This document shows positions 20,028 through 27,712 of a DNA stretch of 30,297 bases, piece after piece. Numbering within the stretch: position 1 is the first letter of the stretch; each line of letters begins with the position of its first letter. The notes beneath the pieces were generated by a model. It saw nothing but the letters and a program-made list of their open reading frames with translations. It was not told the DNA's origin and ran no database searches. Location: positions 1 to 30,297 of IMG/VR virus record IMGVR_UViG_3300027816_000298, one strand, 5' to 3'. A program made the position numbers and the translations under genes. The stretch is from a virus.

Positions 20028-20502
20028 TAAGACAACAGGTGAGGAACACATCTGCTACATGGTAGTAATAGATGGATGGCATTATTATATAAGTGGTAAT
20101 GAAGTTCAAGTAGGTGACATTGTAGTAGAATTATATGTAGATGGTACAATAGGATTAGAGCAAATTGACACACTAAATGATATAGACTCATCACTACAGA
20201 AAAAAGTAATAGCAACCAACAACCCAAACATTGATATTCTACAAGTGGTGGATGAGGTTGAAATATTGGCTAACCTTTATTGTAAAGAAATGGATAGATT
20301 GGCAGAACCTCACGATTTCAATTCTTTCAAATATGCTTACAACAAATCCCAAGAAACACATCCATTTAGTGAGGAAGATGTTAAAGAAATATTTAAAATA
20401 GCTCAAATGCAAAAGAATTACGGTGATTATAAGCCTTATACTTTTGAAGAAACTATCCAACTTTGGAAAGAACAAAGACCTAAAACATTGTATTATGAAT
20501 AA
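20008..20502 (+). CDS. Hypothetical conserved phage protein (module shared with 14221)
   Basis: A 164-residue protein. Residues about 27-38 (YYISGNEVQVGD) and 64-73 (QKKVIATNNP) match the module of the protein at 14221 (FLSDEEEIKEGD, LKIIATTDDS). A helical second half follows (EVEILANLYCKEMDRLAEPH; THPFSEEDVKEIFKIAQMQK). Such modular accessory proteins recur in Bacteroidota phages as I recall. Function unknown. Confidence 0.65.
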   Translation: MKYKLINKTTGEEHICYMVVIDGWHYYISGNEVQVGDIVVELYVDGTIGLEQIDTLNDIDSSLQKKVIATNNPNIDILQVVDEVEILANLYCKEMDRLAEPHDFNSFKYAYNKSQETHPFSEEDVKEIFKIAQMQKNYGDYKPYTFEETIQLWKEQRPKTLYYE

Positions 20503-20683
20503 CATAAAAAAATATGGTAGTTTGTTTATGTTTATAGTGAACTGCCTCACCTTAATTGGTTACACTATAGCAGTTGTATATAATATGTTTCCAATAGAAC
20601 CATACAAATGGATAGTAACATCAATATTTGCTATTTTCTTTTTAAAGTCTTTTATTAATTGTCTAAAAAATAAACATGAATAA
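20495..20683 (+). CDS. Two-helix membrane protein
   Basis: ATG at 20495 gives 62 residues (MNNIKKYGSLFMFIVNCLTL...) with two hydrophobic segments (SLFMFIVNCLTLIGYTIAVV; WIVTSIFAIFFLKSF). The start overlaps the upstream gene by 8 nt, and an ATGAATAAC stretch is repeated at both ends of the gene (20495-20503, 20676-20684), a short version of the cassette-like repeats elsewhere. Confidence 0.58.
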   Translation: MNNIKKYGSLFMFIVNCLTLIGYTIAVVYNMFPIEPYKWIVTSIFAIFFLKSFINCLKNKHE

Positions 20684-20945
20684 CGAATATGTAATAATCA
20701 ACAAGACAGAGTGGTTGAAGGTGATGGAAACTAATCAAAAACCAGGATCTCATCACGATGGAATTTATGTAAGTGAGGCTCAAAATGCGAGAGCTGATTT
20801 AATAGAAGAAATCTTATCAAAATCAACTCCTTTAATTCCTGTGGTTGAAAGGGCTTTTGATGCAGGGCAAAAGCATAACAAATTGTTTCCTTTTAGTTGT
20901 GAAAACAAACAAGACTACATCACAAACTTAAAACTTGATATATGA
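20676..20945 (+). CDS. Hypothetical protein
   Basis: An 89-residue protein (MNNEYVIINKTEWLKVMETN; KPGSHHDGIYVSEAQNARAD; LIPVVERAFDAGQKHNKLFP). Its last codons (LKLDI, stop) and the next start are the first copy of the 18-bp repeat described at 20928. The family is not recognised. Confidence 0.6.
   Translation: MNNEYVIINKTEWLKVMETNQKPGSHHDGIYVSEAQNARADLIEEILSKSTPLIPVVERAFDAGQKHNKLFPFSCENKQDYITNLKLDI
20928..20945 (+). repeat. 18-bp direct repeat, copy 1 (pair with 21142-21159)
   Basis: TTAAAACTTGATATATGA is coding here (end of 20676-20945) and covers the ATG of the next gene. The exact second copy lies 214 bp further as the leader and ATG of the gene at 21156, so the pair flanks the gene 20942-21139. 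Confidence 0.88.
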
Positions 20946-21139
20946 GTGAATCACATGAGCTTTACAAAAAATATTTAGCTAATAAAAAGAAAACTGAAAG
21001 GGCTAAAAAAAGAGAATCTAAGTATATTGATGATTATGAAAAAGAAGAGTCTATATCAAGATATGAATGGAAAGAAAAAGAAAGAGAAGAAAAAGAAGAT
21101 TTTGATAGAGCAGACAAACTTTTTGGTAACATTTATTAA
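20942..21139 (+). CDS. Highly charged coiled-coil protein, cassette-like gene
   Basis: A 65-residue Lys/Glu-rich protein (MSESHELYKKYLANKKKTER; KYIDDYEKEESISRYEWKEK; EREEKEDFDRADKLFGNIY), almost certainly one long helix. It is bracketed by the 18-bp repeats, so it could have been added or duplicated between the two neighbouring genes. Function unknown. Confidence 0.58.
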   Translation: MSESHELYKKYLANKKKTERAKKRESKYIDDYEKEESISRYEWKEKEREEKEDFDRADKLFGNIY

Positions 21140-21141
21140 AA

Positions 21142-21159
21142 TTAAAACTTGATATATGA
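21142..21159 (+). repeat. 18-bp direct repeat, copy 2 (pair with 20928-20945)
   Basis: Second exact copy of TTAAAACTTGATATATGA, forming the leader and ATG of the gene at 21156. Confidence 0.88.
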
Positions 21160-21455
21160 AAATAGACTGCATTTTAAAAACTTGGTACAAACAAAAACAA
21201 GAAAGTGATAGAATGTGGCATGAAATCCCTTCATGCAATATTGAAAACTACCATAATATTTCTGATCTAGAATTCAAGTGTGCATTGCAAATTATTGCTG
21301 TGGGGAGCAAGGATAGGTCTGAACAAGTATTAGTAGAAAGAGTTTTCGTTCCTGATGGGAAGACAATCAGGTATATAAATTTTTTGAATGCTTTATACTG
21401 CTATGATGAGGAAAAGAAATTAATTTACACCACACAAACAGAAAGAGATATATGA
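21156..21455 (+). CDS. Hypothetical protein
   Basis: A 99-residue protein: MKIDCILKTWYKQKQESDRM, SDLEFKCALQIIAVGSKDRS, EQVLVERVFVPDGKTIRYIN. Alternating helix and strand, soluble. The stop overlaps the start of the membrane micro-protein at 21452 (ATGA). No family recognised. Confidence 0.6.
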   Translation: MKIDCILKTWYKQKQESDRMWHEIPSCNIENYHNISDLEFKCALQIIAVGSKDRSEQVLVERVFVPDGKTIRYINFLNALYCYDEEKKLIYTTQTERDI

Positions 21456-21565
21456 CACAAGAAGAAATTTCGTTCTTTGCAGCAAAGGTAGCTATGATCT
21501 CTCTAATCATTTATGCAGTAATAGCCATAGATTGGCTACTCAATCACATAAAAATTACATCATGA
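21452..21565 (+). CDS. 37-residue membrane micro-protein
   Basis: ATG at 21452, TGA at 21563-21565, ATGA overlaps on both sides. MTQEEISFFAAKVAMISLII then YAVIAIDWLLNHIKITS: acidic N-terminus and one hydrophobic helix of about 20 residues. The double overlap supports it as a coupled gene despite its size. Confidence 0.52.
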   Translation: MTQEEISFFAAKVAMISLIIYAVIAIDWLLNHIKITS

Positions 21566-21924
21566 ACACACCAGTAAGTTTCCCAATAGCTAAGTTGCTA
21601 GCAGAAAAGGGGTTTGATGAAGTATCTCAAAAATGGTATTCTGTCGAAGGCAGTCTTTATTCTCAAGTTGTATTTAATAACAACAGAGGTTTTGTCCCTG
21701 CTTATAAATGTGAAGCACCAACCATTGCAGATGTAGTGATGTGGTTGTATGAAAAGCATGGGATTTGGATTACTATATGTGTAATTGGTGAAAATGGTTT
21801 TGGTTATTGGTTACACAATAAAGATAGAAAAAGACTTAATCCTGAAGATCAAGGAGGTTACTGGTATTCACCAACAGAAGCCTACGAAGCAGGTATTGAA
21901 TACACATTAAATAATTTGATATGA
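21562..21924 (+). CDS. Hypothetical conserved phage protein (paralogue of 16791)
   Basis: ATG at 21562 gives 120 residues. SFPIAKLLAEKGFDEVSQKW (about 5-24) and EAPTIADVVMWLYEKHGIWI (about 52-71) align with the same segments of the protein at 16791 (LKELGFDE; APTYSQAFRFFREKYG). The C-terminus (YWYSPTEAYEAGIEYTLNNL) is a typical 'PTEAYEAGIEYTL' ending of this family. Function unknown. ATGA overlaps on both sides. Confidence 0.7.
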   Translation: MNTPVSFPIAKLLAEKGFDEVSQKWYSVEGSLYSQVVFNNNRGFVPAYKCEAPTIADVVMWLYEKHGIWITICVIGENGFGYWLHNKDRKRLNPEDQGGYWYSPTEAYEAGIEYTLNNLI

Positions 21925-22295
21925 GAAGTCCCACAGTACAAAGAATAATGGATGAAATGGAGAAAGACTCTTGGTGGGTAAAACTAAAAAGAACAATAAA
22001 GATCAAATGGTGGGTATTTAAATGTCTTACAAGGAAATATTGGGATAAAGAGTTTATAAACAGAAGAGACCATATTGCTCATTGGAAAATACGTAGAGGA
22101 ACCATATTAAAGGTGTTTCCTGCCTCCAGGAGCCATAGAAAGAAGCCTTACAAGGTGGTGGTGTTATATTCTGACAAAAGCGGATTTATTACACGTTTAT
22201 ATAAAGATAGGCATGAACATGATACAATTTTTGAATATAATTCAACATCTTGGACTACATATCATCATAACAGATTTCAAATAGTAAAATATTAA
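21921..22295 (+). CDS. Hypothetical basic W-rich protein
   Basis: A 124-residue protein (MRSPTVQRIMDEMEKDSWWV; KLKRTIKIKWWVFKCLTRKY; RRGTILKVFPASRSHRKKPY; YNSTSWTTYHHNRFQIVKY). Basic and aromatic-rich with a possible SH3-like beta core in the second half. Coupled to the preceding gene by ATGA. No family recognised. Confidence 0.6.
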   Translation: MRSPTVQRIMDEMEKDSWWVKLKRTIKIKWWVFKCLTRKYWDKEFINRRDHIAHWKIRRGTILKVFPASRSHRKKPYKVVVLYSDKSGFITRLYKDRHEHDTIFEYNSTSWTTYHHNRFQIVKY

Positions 22296-22298
22296 TAT

Positions 22299-22574
22299 AT
22301 GAAACTATACACAGAAGAACAGGTAAAACTTATGTTGCTTTATACAAAACTTCGTACAACATTAGGTAAGAAAAAAGATAATACAGAACTGTTTACAGAT
22401 GAGCAAATATTGTCAGTAGAAATTCCAATCGAACTACCAAGTGATGAGGAGATAGAGAAAAAAGCTAATGAATATGTAGAAAATAAATGGGAATATGCAC
22501 AAGATGAGTGTAAGGAAACATTCACAGATTGTGCTAAATGGCTAAGAGATAAATTACTAAATAAAAACAAATAA
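22299..22574 (+). CDS. Hypothetical helical protein
   Basis: A 91-residue protein: MKLYTEEQVKLMLLYTKLRT, LSVEIPIELPSDEEIEKKAN, and EYVENKWEYAQDECKETFTD then CAKWLRDKL. The 'IELPSDEEIEKKA' followed by a Trp-containing helix is a pattern I recall from many small phage accessory proteins; its role is unknown. Confidence 0.65.
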   Translation: MKLYTEEQVKLMLLYTKLRTTLGKKKDNTELFTDEQILSVEIPIELPSDEEIEKKANEYVENKWEYAQDECKETFTDCAKWLRDKLLNKNK

Positions 22575-22578
22575 ACCT

Positions 22579-22857
22579 ATGGCACAACAAACAGTAGTGA
22601 GTTGGGTTATTGAGCAATTACGTCAGCTTGCACATAATCCTAAAACACATCTAGGAATGGGTGATGTAAGAGTTACACAAGGATATTTAGATGATCTTGA
22701 AGAACAAGCTAACAAACAGTTTCAAAACAAAATAATTGATGCTTGGGAAGATGGTGCTCAATCAGAACATAGAGCCCATGTTAATGGTAAAGCTGATAAA
22801 AGTTCTCTTGATTATTACAACGAAACCTATAAAACAGAAGAAAATGGCAAAGAATAA
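22579..22857 (+). CDS. Hypothetical helical protein
   Basis: A 92-residue protein: MAQQTVVSWVIEQLRQLAHN, then VTQGYLDDLEEQANKQFQNK, then IIDAWEDGAQSEHRAHVNGK, ending in YYNETYKTEENGKE. The 'A-W-E-D-G ... YYNETY' ending is a recurring pattern in this kind of phage protein. It overlaps the next gene by 14 nt. Confidence 0.65.
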   Translation: MAQQTVVSWVIEQLRQLAHNPKTHLGMGDVRVTQGYLDDLEEQANKQFQNKIIDAWEDGAQSEHRAHVNGKADKSSLDYYNETYKTEENGKE

Positions 22858-23011
22858 CATTAGAAAAAAGCTTGTAACAGCTATTGTAGAATATTCAAGC
22901 GATGAGCTTGATGAACAAGACTACATACGTATGGCTAAAGAATCTGAAGAGCAGCTTTTAGATAATCTGATTAGCATATTGGGATGGTATCATAATGAAC
23001 TTAATAACTAA
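22844..23011 (+). CDS. Small acidic helical protein
   Basis: ATG at 22844 gives 55 residues (MAKNNIRKKLVTAIVEYSSD; ELDEQDYIRMAKESEEQLLD; NLISILGWYHNELNN). The longer upstream reading is a shadow of the gene before it. Acidic and fully helical; no family recognised. Confidence 0.52.
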   Translation: MAKNNIRKKLVTAIVEYSSDELDEQDYIRMAKESEEQLLDNLISILGWYHNELNN

Positions 23012-23016
23012 AACTT

Positions 23017-23304
23017 ATGGCAAAAGACAAATGCGTTATGTGTGGAGAAGAAACTCCATACGATGAAACCGTACATATTGACCTACGTGTTGGGTATATA
23101 GAAGGAGGTGGACAGCTTTGTATAGATTGTTATGAAGGAAAAGAAAAGAAAGAAGAAGCTCCAGATATGTGTTCTTCTTGCAATGGTACAGGAGAAGATG
23201 TAGCAGACTATCCCTGTCCAATGTGTAAGGGTACAGGAGTGAGTAATACATCTGATTGGTTCAAAAGCAGATATAAAAGAAATTATTTAAAAGAAAATGA
23301 TTAA
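23017..23304 (+). CDS. Double zinc-finger protein (treble-clef-like plus DnaJ-type CxxCxGxG)
   Basis: A 95-residue protein with two metal sites. First: CVMC (6-9) with CIDC (about 35-38) around a beta hairpin (VHIDLRVGYIEGGGQ). Second: CSSCNGTG (about 52-59) with CPMCKGTG (about 67-74), the DnaJ zinc-centre repeat CxxCxGxG. The C-terminus is basic (WFKSRYKRNYLKEND). It likely binds zinc and a partner protein or nucleic acid; with the polymerase gene right after it, a replication role is possible but unproven. Confidence 0.7.
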   Translation: MAKDKCVMCGEETPYDETVHIDLRVGYIEGGGQLCIDCYEGKEKKEEAPDMCSSCNGTGEDVADYPCPMCKGTGVSNTSDWFKSRYKRNYLKEND

Positions 23305-23306
23305 TT

Positions 23307-25277
23307 ATGAAAGTTTTAGTGTATGACATAGAAACTATGCTTGAAATGTTTTTGGTGGGAATTTATAATCCAGAGACAGATCAATATTCAGAGTTTGCCG
23401 TTAATGCTTTTGAAAATGATTTAGATAGGTTTGCTGAATTTGCTGAAGCTCATAATGATTATTATTGGGTAGGTTTTAATAATTTACGCTTTGATAGTCA
23501 AGTGGTTGAGTGGGTTTTACGTAATTATAATAATTGGCATGAAACTTCTTATTTAGACATAACAGCTTTAATATCTCAAAAGGCTCAAGATGTTATACAC
23601 GACGCTAATTATGATTTACCTTCTGAATATGGAGAATCAAACCTGAGTTATAAACAAATTGACCTTTTCACTATTTGGCATTTTAACAATGAAAACAGAA
23701 GAACTTCTTTAAAAGCTGTGCAATTCTATTTAAATTGGCATAATGTTGAAGAAATGCCTATTCACCATTTGAAGAAAGACCTTTCTTTAGAAGAAATAAT
23801 GATGACAAAAGAATATTGTAAGAACGATGTTATGTCCACTTATGAATTCTATAAGGTTACAAGAGGCCAGACATCTATTTCTTTGTACAAGGGAGAAGAT
23901 AAGATTGAAGACAGATTTGCAATGAAGGAGGAATTCGGATTAAATTGCCTTAATTGGGATGATGTAAGAATTGGTGCTGAATGGAACAAGCTTGATTACA
24001 TGAAGCTCACTAAAAAGAACTACAAAGAAATTAGACCTGAGAAGATTGTTACATTCTATGGAAAAAAGTTTAAAGCATTTTTCCCTAAATGGACAAATTT
24101 TCAAACAAAAGAGCTTGAACAGTTTGTACAATACATTGGAAATCAATTTGTTCTAAATGAAAAACAGAAATTTAAACACAAGTTTAATGATGAACTTACA
24201 GCAACAATAGCCAAGGGTGGTATTCATAGCAATGAAAAAGGAAGATTTCTAAAGCCTACAGAAGATGAGCAATATTGGCAAATAGATATTGGCTCACAAT
24301 ATCCAAATGCTATTAGAAAGTATAAAGTGGAACCAAAACATCTTCCTGGGTGGAATAGTTTAATTGTATCAAAGATTGACAGAAGACTAGGATATAAGAA
24401 ATTATATCAAGAAACTAGCGTTCCTAAATACAATTCATTGCAAAAAATGGGTAAATTAGCCCTTAATGGAGGTTCTTATGGTAGATTGAATACATCAGGA
24501 GACTGGCAAGAATATCCATATGGTATGCTTCAAGTGACTATTGGTGGTCAGATTGAAATTTTAATGGTAGTTGAAGACTTACTTCTAAAAGGATTTAGAG
24601 TGGTGAGCTTAAATACCGATGGTTTTGACTGCATCATTAAAAAGGAACGAGAACAAGAATTCAGACAAATTCTAACACATTGGGAACAAGTTATTGGAAA
24701 TGATCAACTTGGTAACTTTGAATACACTGAGTTTCAATGGATTGCCCAAAGATCTGTTAATCACTATTTAGCTCTTAAAAAAGATGGAAAACTTAAAGCA
24801 AAAGGCGATTTTGAGAAGGATAAAGAAGTGCAAAAGAACACCTCTGCAAGAATTATCCCAATTGCTCTGGAACAATATTTTCTTCATAATGTACCTGTTG
24901 AGCATACTGTTAGGAATCATACTAATATCTTTGACTTCTGTATAAGGCAGAAAGCAAGTAGAGATTTCCATTATGAAGGAATTAATAGAAAAACAGGGCA
25001 TGTTAACATATATAAAAAGATGATTAGATATTATGTTTCCATGAGTGGGGAGAAAATTGTTAAGGTGAAAAACCCTGAATGTACATCAGACGCACCTCCT
25101 ATATCACAAGTGGAAGCAGGAGAATGGGTTTGCACAATATGTAATAACATAAAAATTGCTAACCTTGAAGATGTTAATCATTCTTATTATATAGAAAAAA
25201 CAGAAAATATTATAAGAGAGATTCAGGGAATTAAATCAAATTTATACATAAACCCAGCACAATTAAGTCTATTCTAA
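23307..25277 (+). CDS. Family B DNA polymerase
   Basis: A 656-residue protein with all expected family B motifs. Exonuclease: YDIET (D7, E9), GFNNLRFD (56-63), EYCKNDV (Y170, D174). Exo/pol switch: KGGIHS (303-308). Polymerase: motif A QIDIGSQYPNA (D327), motif B KLALNGGSYG (K383, N387, Y391-G392), motif C SLNTDGFDC (D438 with a second Asp at 441). The usual motif C tyrosine is replaced, as in other phage enzymes (NTD, not YxDTD). It replicates phage DNA with proofreading. At 656 residues it is short for cellular family B enzymes but normal for small phage ones. It ends in TAATG coupled to the next gene. Confidence 0.92.
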   Translation: MKVLVYDIETMLEMFLVGIYNPETDQYSEFAVNAFENDLDRFAEFAEAHNDYYWVGFNNLRFDSQVVEWVLRNYNNWHETSYLDITALISQKAQDVIHDANYDLPSEYGESNLSYKQIDLFTIWHFNNENRRTSLKAVQFYLNWHNVEEMPIHHLKKDLSLEEIMMTKEYCKNDVMSTYEFYKVTRGQTSISLYKGEDKIEDRFAMKEEFGLNCLNWDDVRIGAEWNKLDYMKLTKKNYKEIRPEKIVTFYGKKFKAFFPKWTNFQTKELEQFVQYIGNQFVLNEKQKFKHKFNDELTATIAKGGIHSNEKGRFLKPTEDEQYWQIDIGSQYPNAIRKYKVEPKHLPGWNSLIVSKIDRRLGYKKLYQETSVPKYNSLQKMGKLALNGGSYGRLNTSGDWQEYPYGMLQVTIGGQIEILMVVEDLLLKGFRVVSLNTDGFDCIIKKEREQEFRQILTHWEQVIGNDQLGNFEYTEFQWIAQRSVNHYLALKKDGKLKAKGDFEKDKEVQKNTSARIIPIALEQYFLHNVPVEHTVRNHTNIFDFCIRQKASRDFHYEGINRKTGHVNIYKKMIRYYVSMSGEKIVKVKNPECTSDAPPISQVEAGEWVCTICNNIKIANLEDVNHSYYIEKTENIIREIQGIKSNLYINPAQLSLF

Positions 25278-25717
25278 TGAAAAAGTTTAAAAAAGGAGAC
25301 AGATTTATACATGTAAGTGGTGGTCAATGTTTTATAAGCCACATAAAGAAGGACGAAATAAGAATATCCTTTGTAGATGTTGAACCAGCCACACCATTGG
25401 TATGGGATGTAAATGATTTTGAAGAAGCTGTAAAAACAAGCATATTCACTGTCTTTCCTATGCCAAAGATTAACAGGGAAAACATCGCCATCCATCTAAT
25501 TGAATATGAGCTCAATATGGTGGGTAAAACTCTTGAGGAAGCTAAAAAGTCTCCTACATGGTATTCTGATAATAATATGACAGAAGAACAATATGAAATG
25601 TTCAAAGGATATGCTATTCCCCTTATAAAGAAAGTGTTTAGATGTTCCAAAAAGAGAGCAGAAGAAACATTCAAATGGTTTGACTTTATGTACGGAATAC
25701 GTGTAATAAAAAACTAA
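25277..25717 (+). CDS. Hypothetical protein
   Basis: A 146-residue protein with a beta-rich basic N-terminal domain (MKKFKKGDRFIHVSGGQCFI; KKDEIRISFVDVEPATPLVW), a linker, and a helical second half (NIAIHLIEYELNMVGKTLEE; KGYAIPLIKKVFRCSKKRAE). It overlaps the polymerase stop by one base (TAATG). Coupling to the polymerase suggests a replication accessory role; this is only context. Confidence 0.65.
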   Translation: MKKFKKGDRFIHVSGGQCFISHIKKDEIRISFVDVEPATPLVWDVNDFEEAVKTSIFTVFPMPKINRENIAIHLIEYELNMVGKTLEEAKKSPTWYSDNNMTEEQYEMFKGYAIPLIKKVFRCSKKRAEETFKWFDFMYGIRVIKN

Positions 25718-25722
25718 TAAAA

Positions 25723-26109
25723 ATGAGTGAAATTACAGTGACACTACCCAAGAGTAGATATGACAGTATGGAAGCTGATTTAAAGAAACTTAGAGAGCAA
25801 GTGATCCATCTTGAACATTTATTAAAAAGTGAAGAATATTATGTTAAAACTATAAGGAGAGATCAATGGAACAGTACCAGTGAAATATATTACAGACCTC
25901 TTGAACCCAATGAGATAGACATAAGTTTAACTGCTAAGTTTAATGAAGAGAAGGAAAGGTATATAACTGAAATAAGAAAGTTAAATGTCATCTTAGAGAG
26001 AAAAAACAAAATTATTTCTGATTTAACTCCTACTGTTTCTACTACATATACAACGACATTATATCACTCACCAAAACCAAAAAAGAAACCTTGGTGGAAA
26101 TTATTTTAA
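25723..26109 (+). CDS. Coiled-coil protein
   Basis: A 128-residue protein: long helix (YDSMEADLKKLREQVIHLEH; LLKSEEYYVKTIRRDQWNST), a second helix (FNEEKERYITEIRKLNVILE), then a basic/Pro tail (SPKPKKKPWWKLF). Coiled-coil with a basic aromatic tail that could touch membrane or DNA. Function unknown. Confidence 0.62.
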   Translation: MSEITVTLPKSRYDSMEADLKKLREQVIHLEHLLKSEEYYVKTIRRDQWNSTSEIYYRPLEPNEIDISLTAKFNEEKERYITEIRKLNVILERKNKIISDLTPTVSTTYTTTLYHSPKPKKKPWWKLF

Positions 26110-26127
26110 ACATTAAAATTAAATATT

Positions 26128-26685
26128 ATGGGAGCTAATTGGGTTTATGTTAGACAAAGAGGAAAGAATGCTAAAGCAGCATACAATGAAGCTGTAGAAA
26201 ATGCTGAAAGAGAATACGGTCATCAGGAAGGATATAGTGGACAAATTAATTCCACAGCAGGATGTAGAGATGTTACAGAAAAATGGAAAGCAAGTGGTAA
26301 AACACTGGATGAATACATTCGTGAAAGACATGATGAAATGTCAAAACACCATGGTGCAGAATGTATATGTATATCTGCTCCAAAGGGTAACACTAACAAA
26401 ATTAAGTCTGTAGTGGAGCATGTTGTAGAGAAGGGTACAAAGAAATGGGTGCTTAAATACGTAGCGTATAGTCATTCTCGTGGTGGTGCTATTGGTAAAT
26501 TTAATACAAAGGGAGAAGCTGTAAAAGCTGCTCGTAAGTATACAGAAGAGCAACAAGCAGATTCTTGGGTAGAAATGAAGAAAGTGTTAGAAAAAGGTTC
26601 TACTGTCACTGCTAAAATTTCTTACAAAAAATCAACAACTGAAAGAGATGGAGAATACATATTCTATGGGTTCGCAAATGATTGA
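26128..26685 (+). CDS. Hypothetical basic protein
   Basis: A 185-residue protein: MGANWVYVRQRGKNAKAAYN, AVENAEREYGHQEGYSGQIN, KASGKTLDEYIRERHDEMSK, then a beta/helix C-terminal part (KKWVLKYVAYSHSRGGAIGK; VTAKISYKKSTTERDGEYIF). It is lysine-rich and soluble. Similar Lys-rich proteins occur beside phage polymerase genes, as I recall; no precise role is known. Confidence 0.62.
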   Translation: MGANWVYVRQRGKNAKAAYNEAVENAEREYGHQEGYSGQINSTAGCRDVTEKWKASGKTLDEYIRERHDEMSKHHGAECICISAPKGNTNKIKSVVEHVVEKGTKKWVLKYVAYSHSRGGAIGKFNTKGEAVKAARKYTEEQQADSWVEMKKVLEKGSTVTAKISYKKSTTERDGEYIFYGFAND

Positions 26686-26845
26686 GGATTTTGAGAGGAT
26701 TTCTCAGATAGAAAGCTTAATTTTACAGGCTGACCAATGGGAAGAAGAACAAAAAATAATGCAGGAAAGACTACCTGCCATCATCTTTGTACATATTGAA
26801 AAGAATAACAATGACGCTGTTGAAAGTAAACCCCTCGCATTTTGA
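26678..26845 (+). CDS. Small acidic helical protein
   Basis: I place the start at ATG 26678 (MIEDFERISQIESLILQADQ), which overlaps the upstream stop by 8 nt; starts at 26648 and 26666 in the same frame are possible. The product has 55 residues, acidic (WEEEQKIMQERL), with no known motif. The next gene begins inside it, at 26811. Confidence 0.5.
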   Translation: MIEDFERISQIESLILQADQWEEEQKIMQERLPAIIFVHIEKNNNDAVESKPLAF

Positions 26846-27440
26846 AGAAATACTAAAAAAAGGATATTCTCTTGATTTGGTTTTTATGTTGAAAATGATT
26901 GAAAGTCAAGTAGATGTACAAAAACTGTGTGAAGAAAACGTAAAGTTTGCCACTCTTTATCAAACACTTATTAGAAAAGGTCTTATATCTGAAAATGGAG
27001 ATAAGATTACACTTATAGGTGTTGATCTTTTGAAGTTTATGGAAACAAAAGATGTGATGAAGTTGATAAAGAAAAAACCATCATCCACTTCTTTTGAAGA
27101 ATGGTGGAAAGCTTTTCCAGGTACAGACACTTTTACACATAAAGGAAGGATGTTTTCTGGCTCACGGTCATTGAGAACAAATAAAGAAGAATGTAGGGTT
27201 AAATTTGAAAAGATTCTTATGGAAGGCGAATATGTAGCTGCAGACTTAACATCTGCACTAGAATTCGACGTTATGCAAAAGAAAGAAATGTCTGTAAAAC
27301 TTAGCACAAACAAGCTAACATATATGCAAAACAGCCTTACATATTTGAATCAGCGTAGCTATGAACCCTTTATTGAATTAATTAAAGAAGGTGCAAAAAT
27401 AGAAGAAGCACCAAAAGTTACAGGAGGAACAGATGTATGA
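26811..27440 (+). CDS. Replication/helicase-loader-like protein
   Basis: ATG at 26811 gives 209 residues. The N-terminal part (about 1-80) is helical with a winged-helix-like end (YQTLIRKGLISENGDKITLI). The second half has FEEWWKAFPGTDTFTHKGRM (about 94-113), SGSRSLRTNKEECRVKFEKI (about 115-134) and KLTYMQNSLTYLNQRSYEPF. The 'F-x-E-W-W-K-A-F-P ... SGSR ... K-F-x-K-I' layout recalls C-terminal domains of phage replication-initiation and helicase-loader proteins. With the DnaB-like helicase one gene downstream, a loading or initiator role is likely, but I infer it from pattern and context. Confidence 0.6.
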   Translation: MTLLKVNPSHFEEILKKGYSLDLVFMLKMIESQVDVQKLCEENVKFATLYQTLIRKGLISENGDKITLIGVDLLKFMETKDVMKLIKKKPSSTSFEEWWKAFPGTDTFTHKGRMFSGSRSLRTNKEECRVKFEKILMEGEYVAADLTSALEFDVMQKKEMSVKLSTNKLTYMQNSLTYLNQRSYEPFIELIKEGAKIEEAPKVTGGTDV

Positions 27441-27712
27441 AAACAGATGAAGAATTAAGAGAAGAAGCTAAAATAATAGCACAGGAATTAGTTGAGAAGA
27501 TGGGTATTGAAAAAGTTGCATTTACAACAAGTGTAACTATCAGACCAGAAACTACATATTATGGTTGGGCTAATGGTCAATATGCCACAGAATGCGCTAT
27601 AATAGCAGTGAATAAAATATTAGAATTGCTTCCAGAGTTTAGTCTTGATTATCAAATTCAAGTGGAATACAGACGTTATACATTCGTTAAAGAAGAACTA
27701 GAAAAATTATGA
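27437..27712 (+). CDS. Hypothetical protein
   Basis: A 91-residue protein: KTDEELREEAKIIAQELVEK (helical), then FTTSVTIRPETTYYGWANGQ and YATECAIIAVNKILELLPEF. ATGA overlaps on both sides place it between the loader-like protein and the helicase. No family is recognised. Confidence 0.6.
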   Translation: MKTDEELREEAKIIAQELVEKMGIEKVAFTTSVTIRPETTYYGWANGQYATECAIIAVNKILELLPEFSLDYQIQVEYRRYTFVKEELEKL

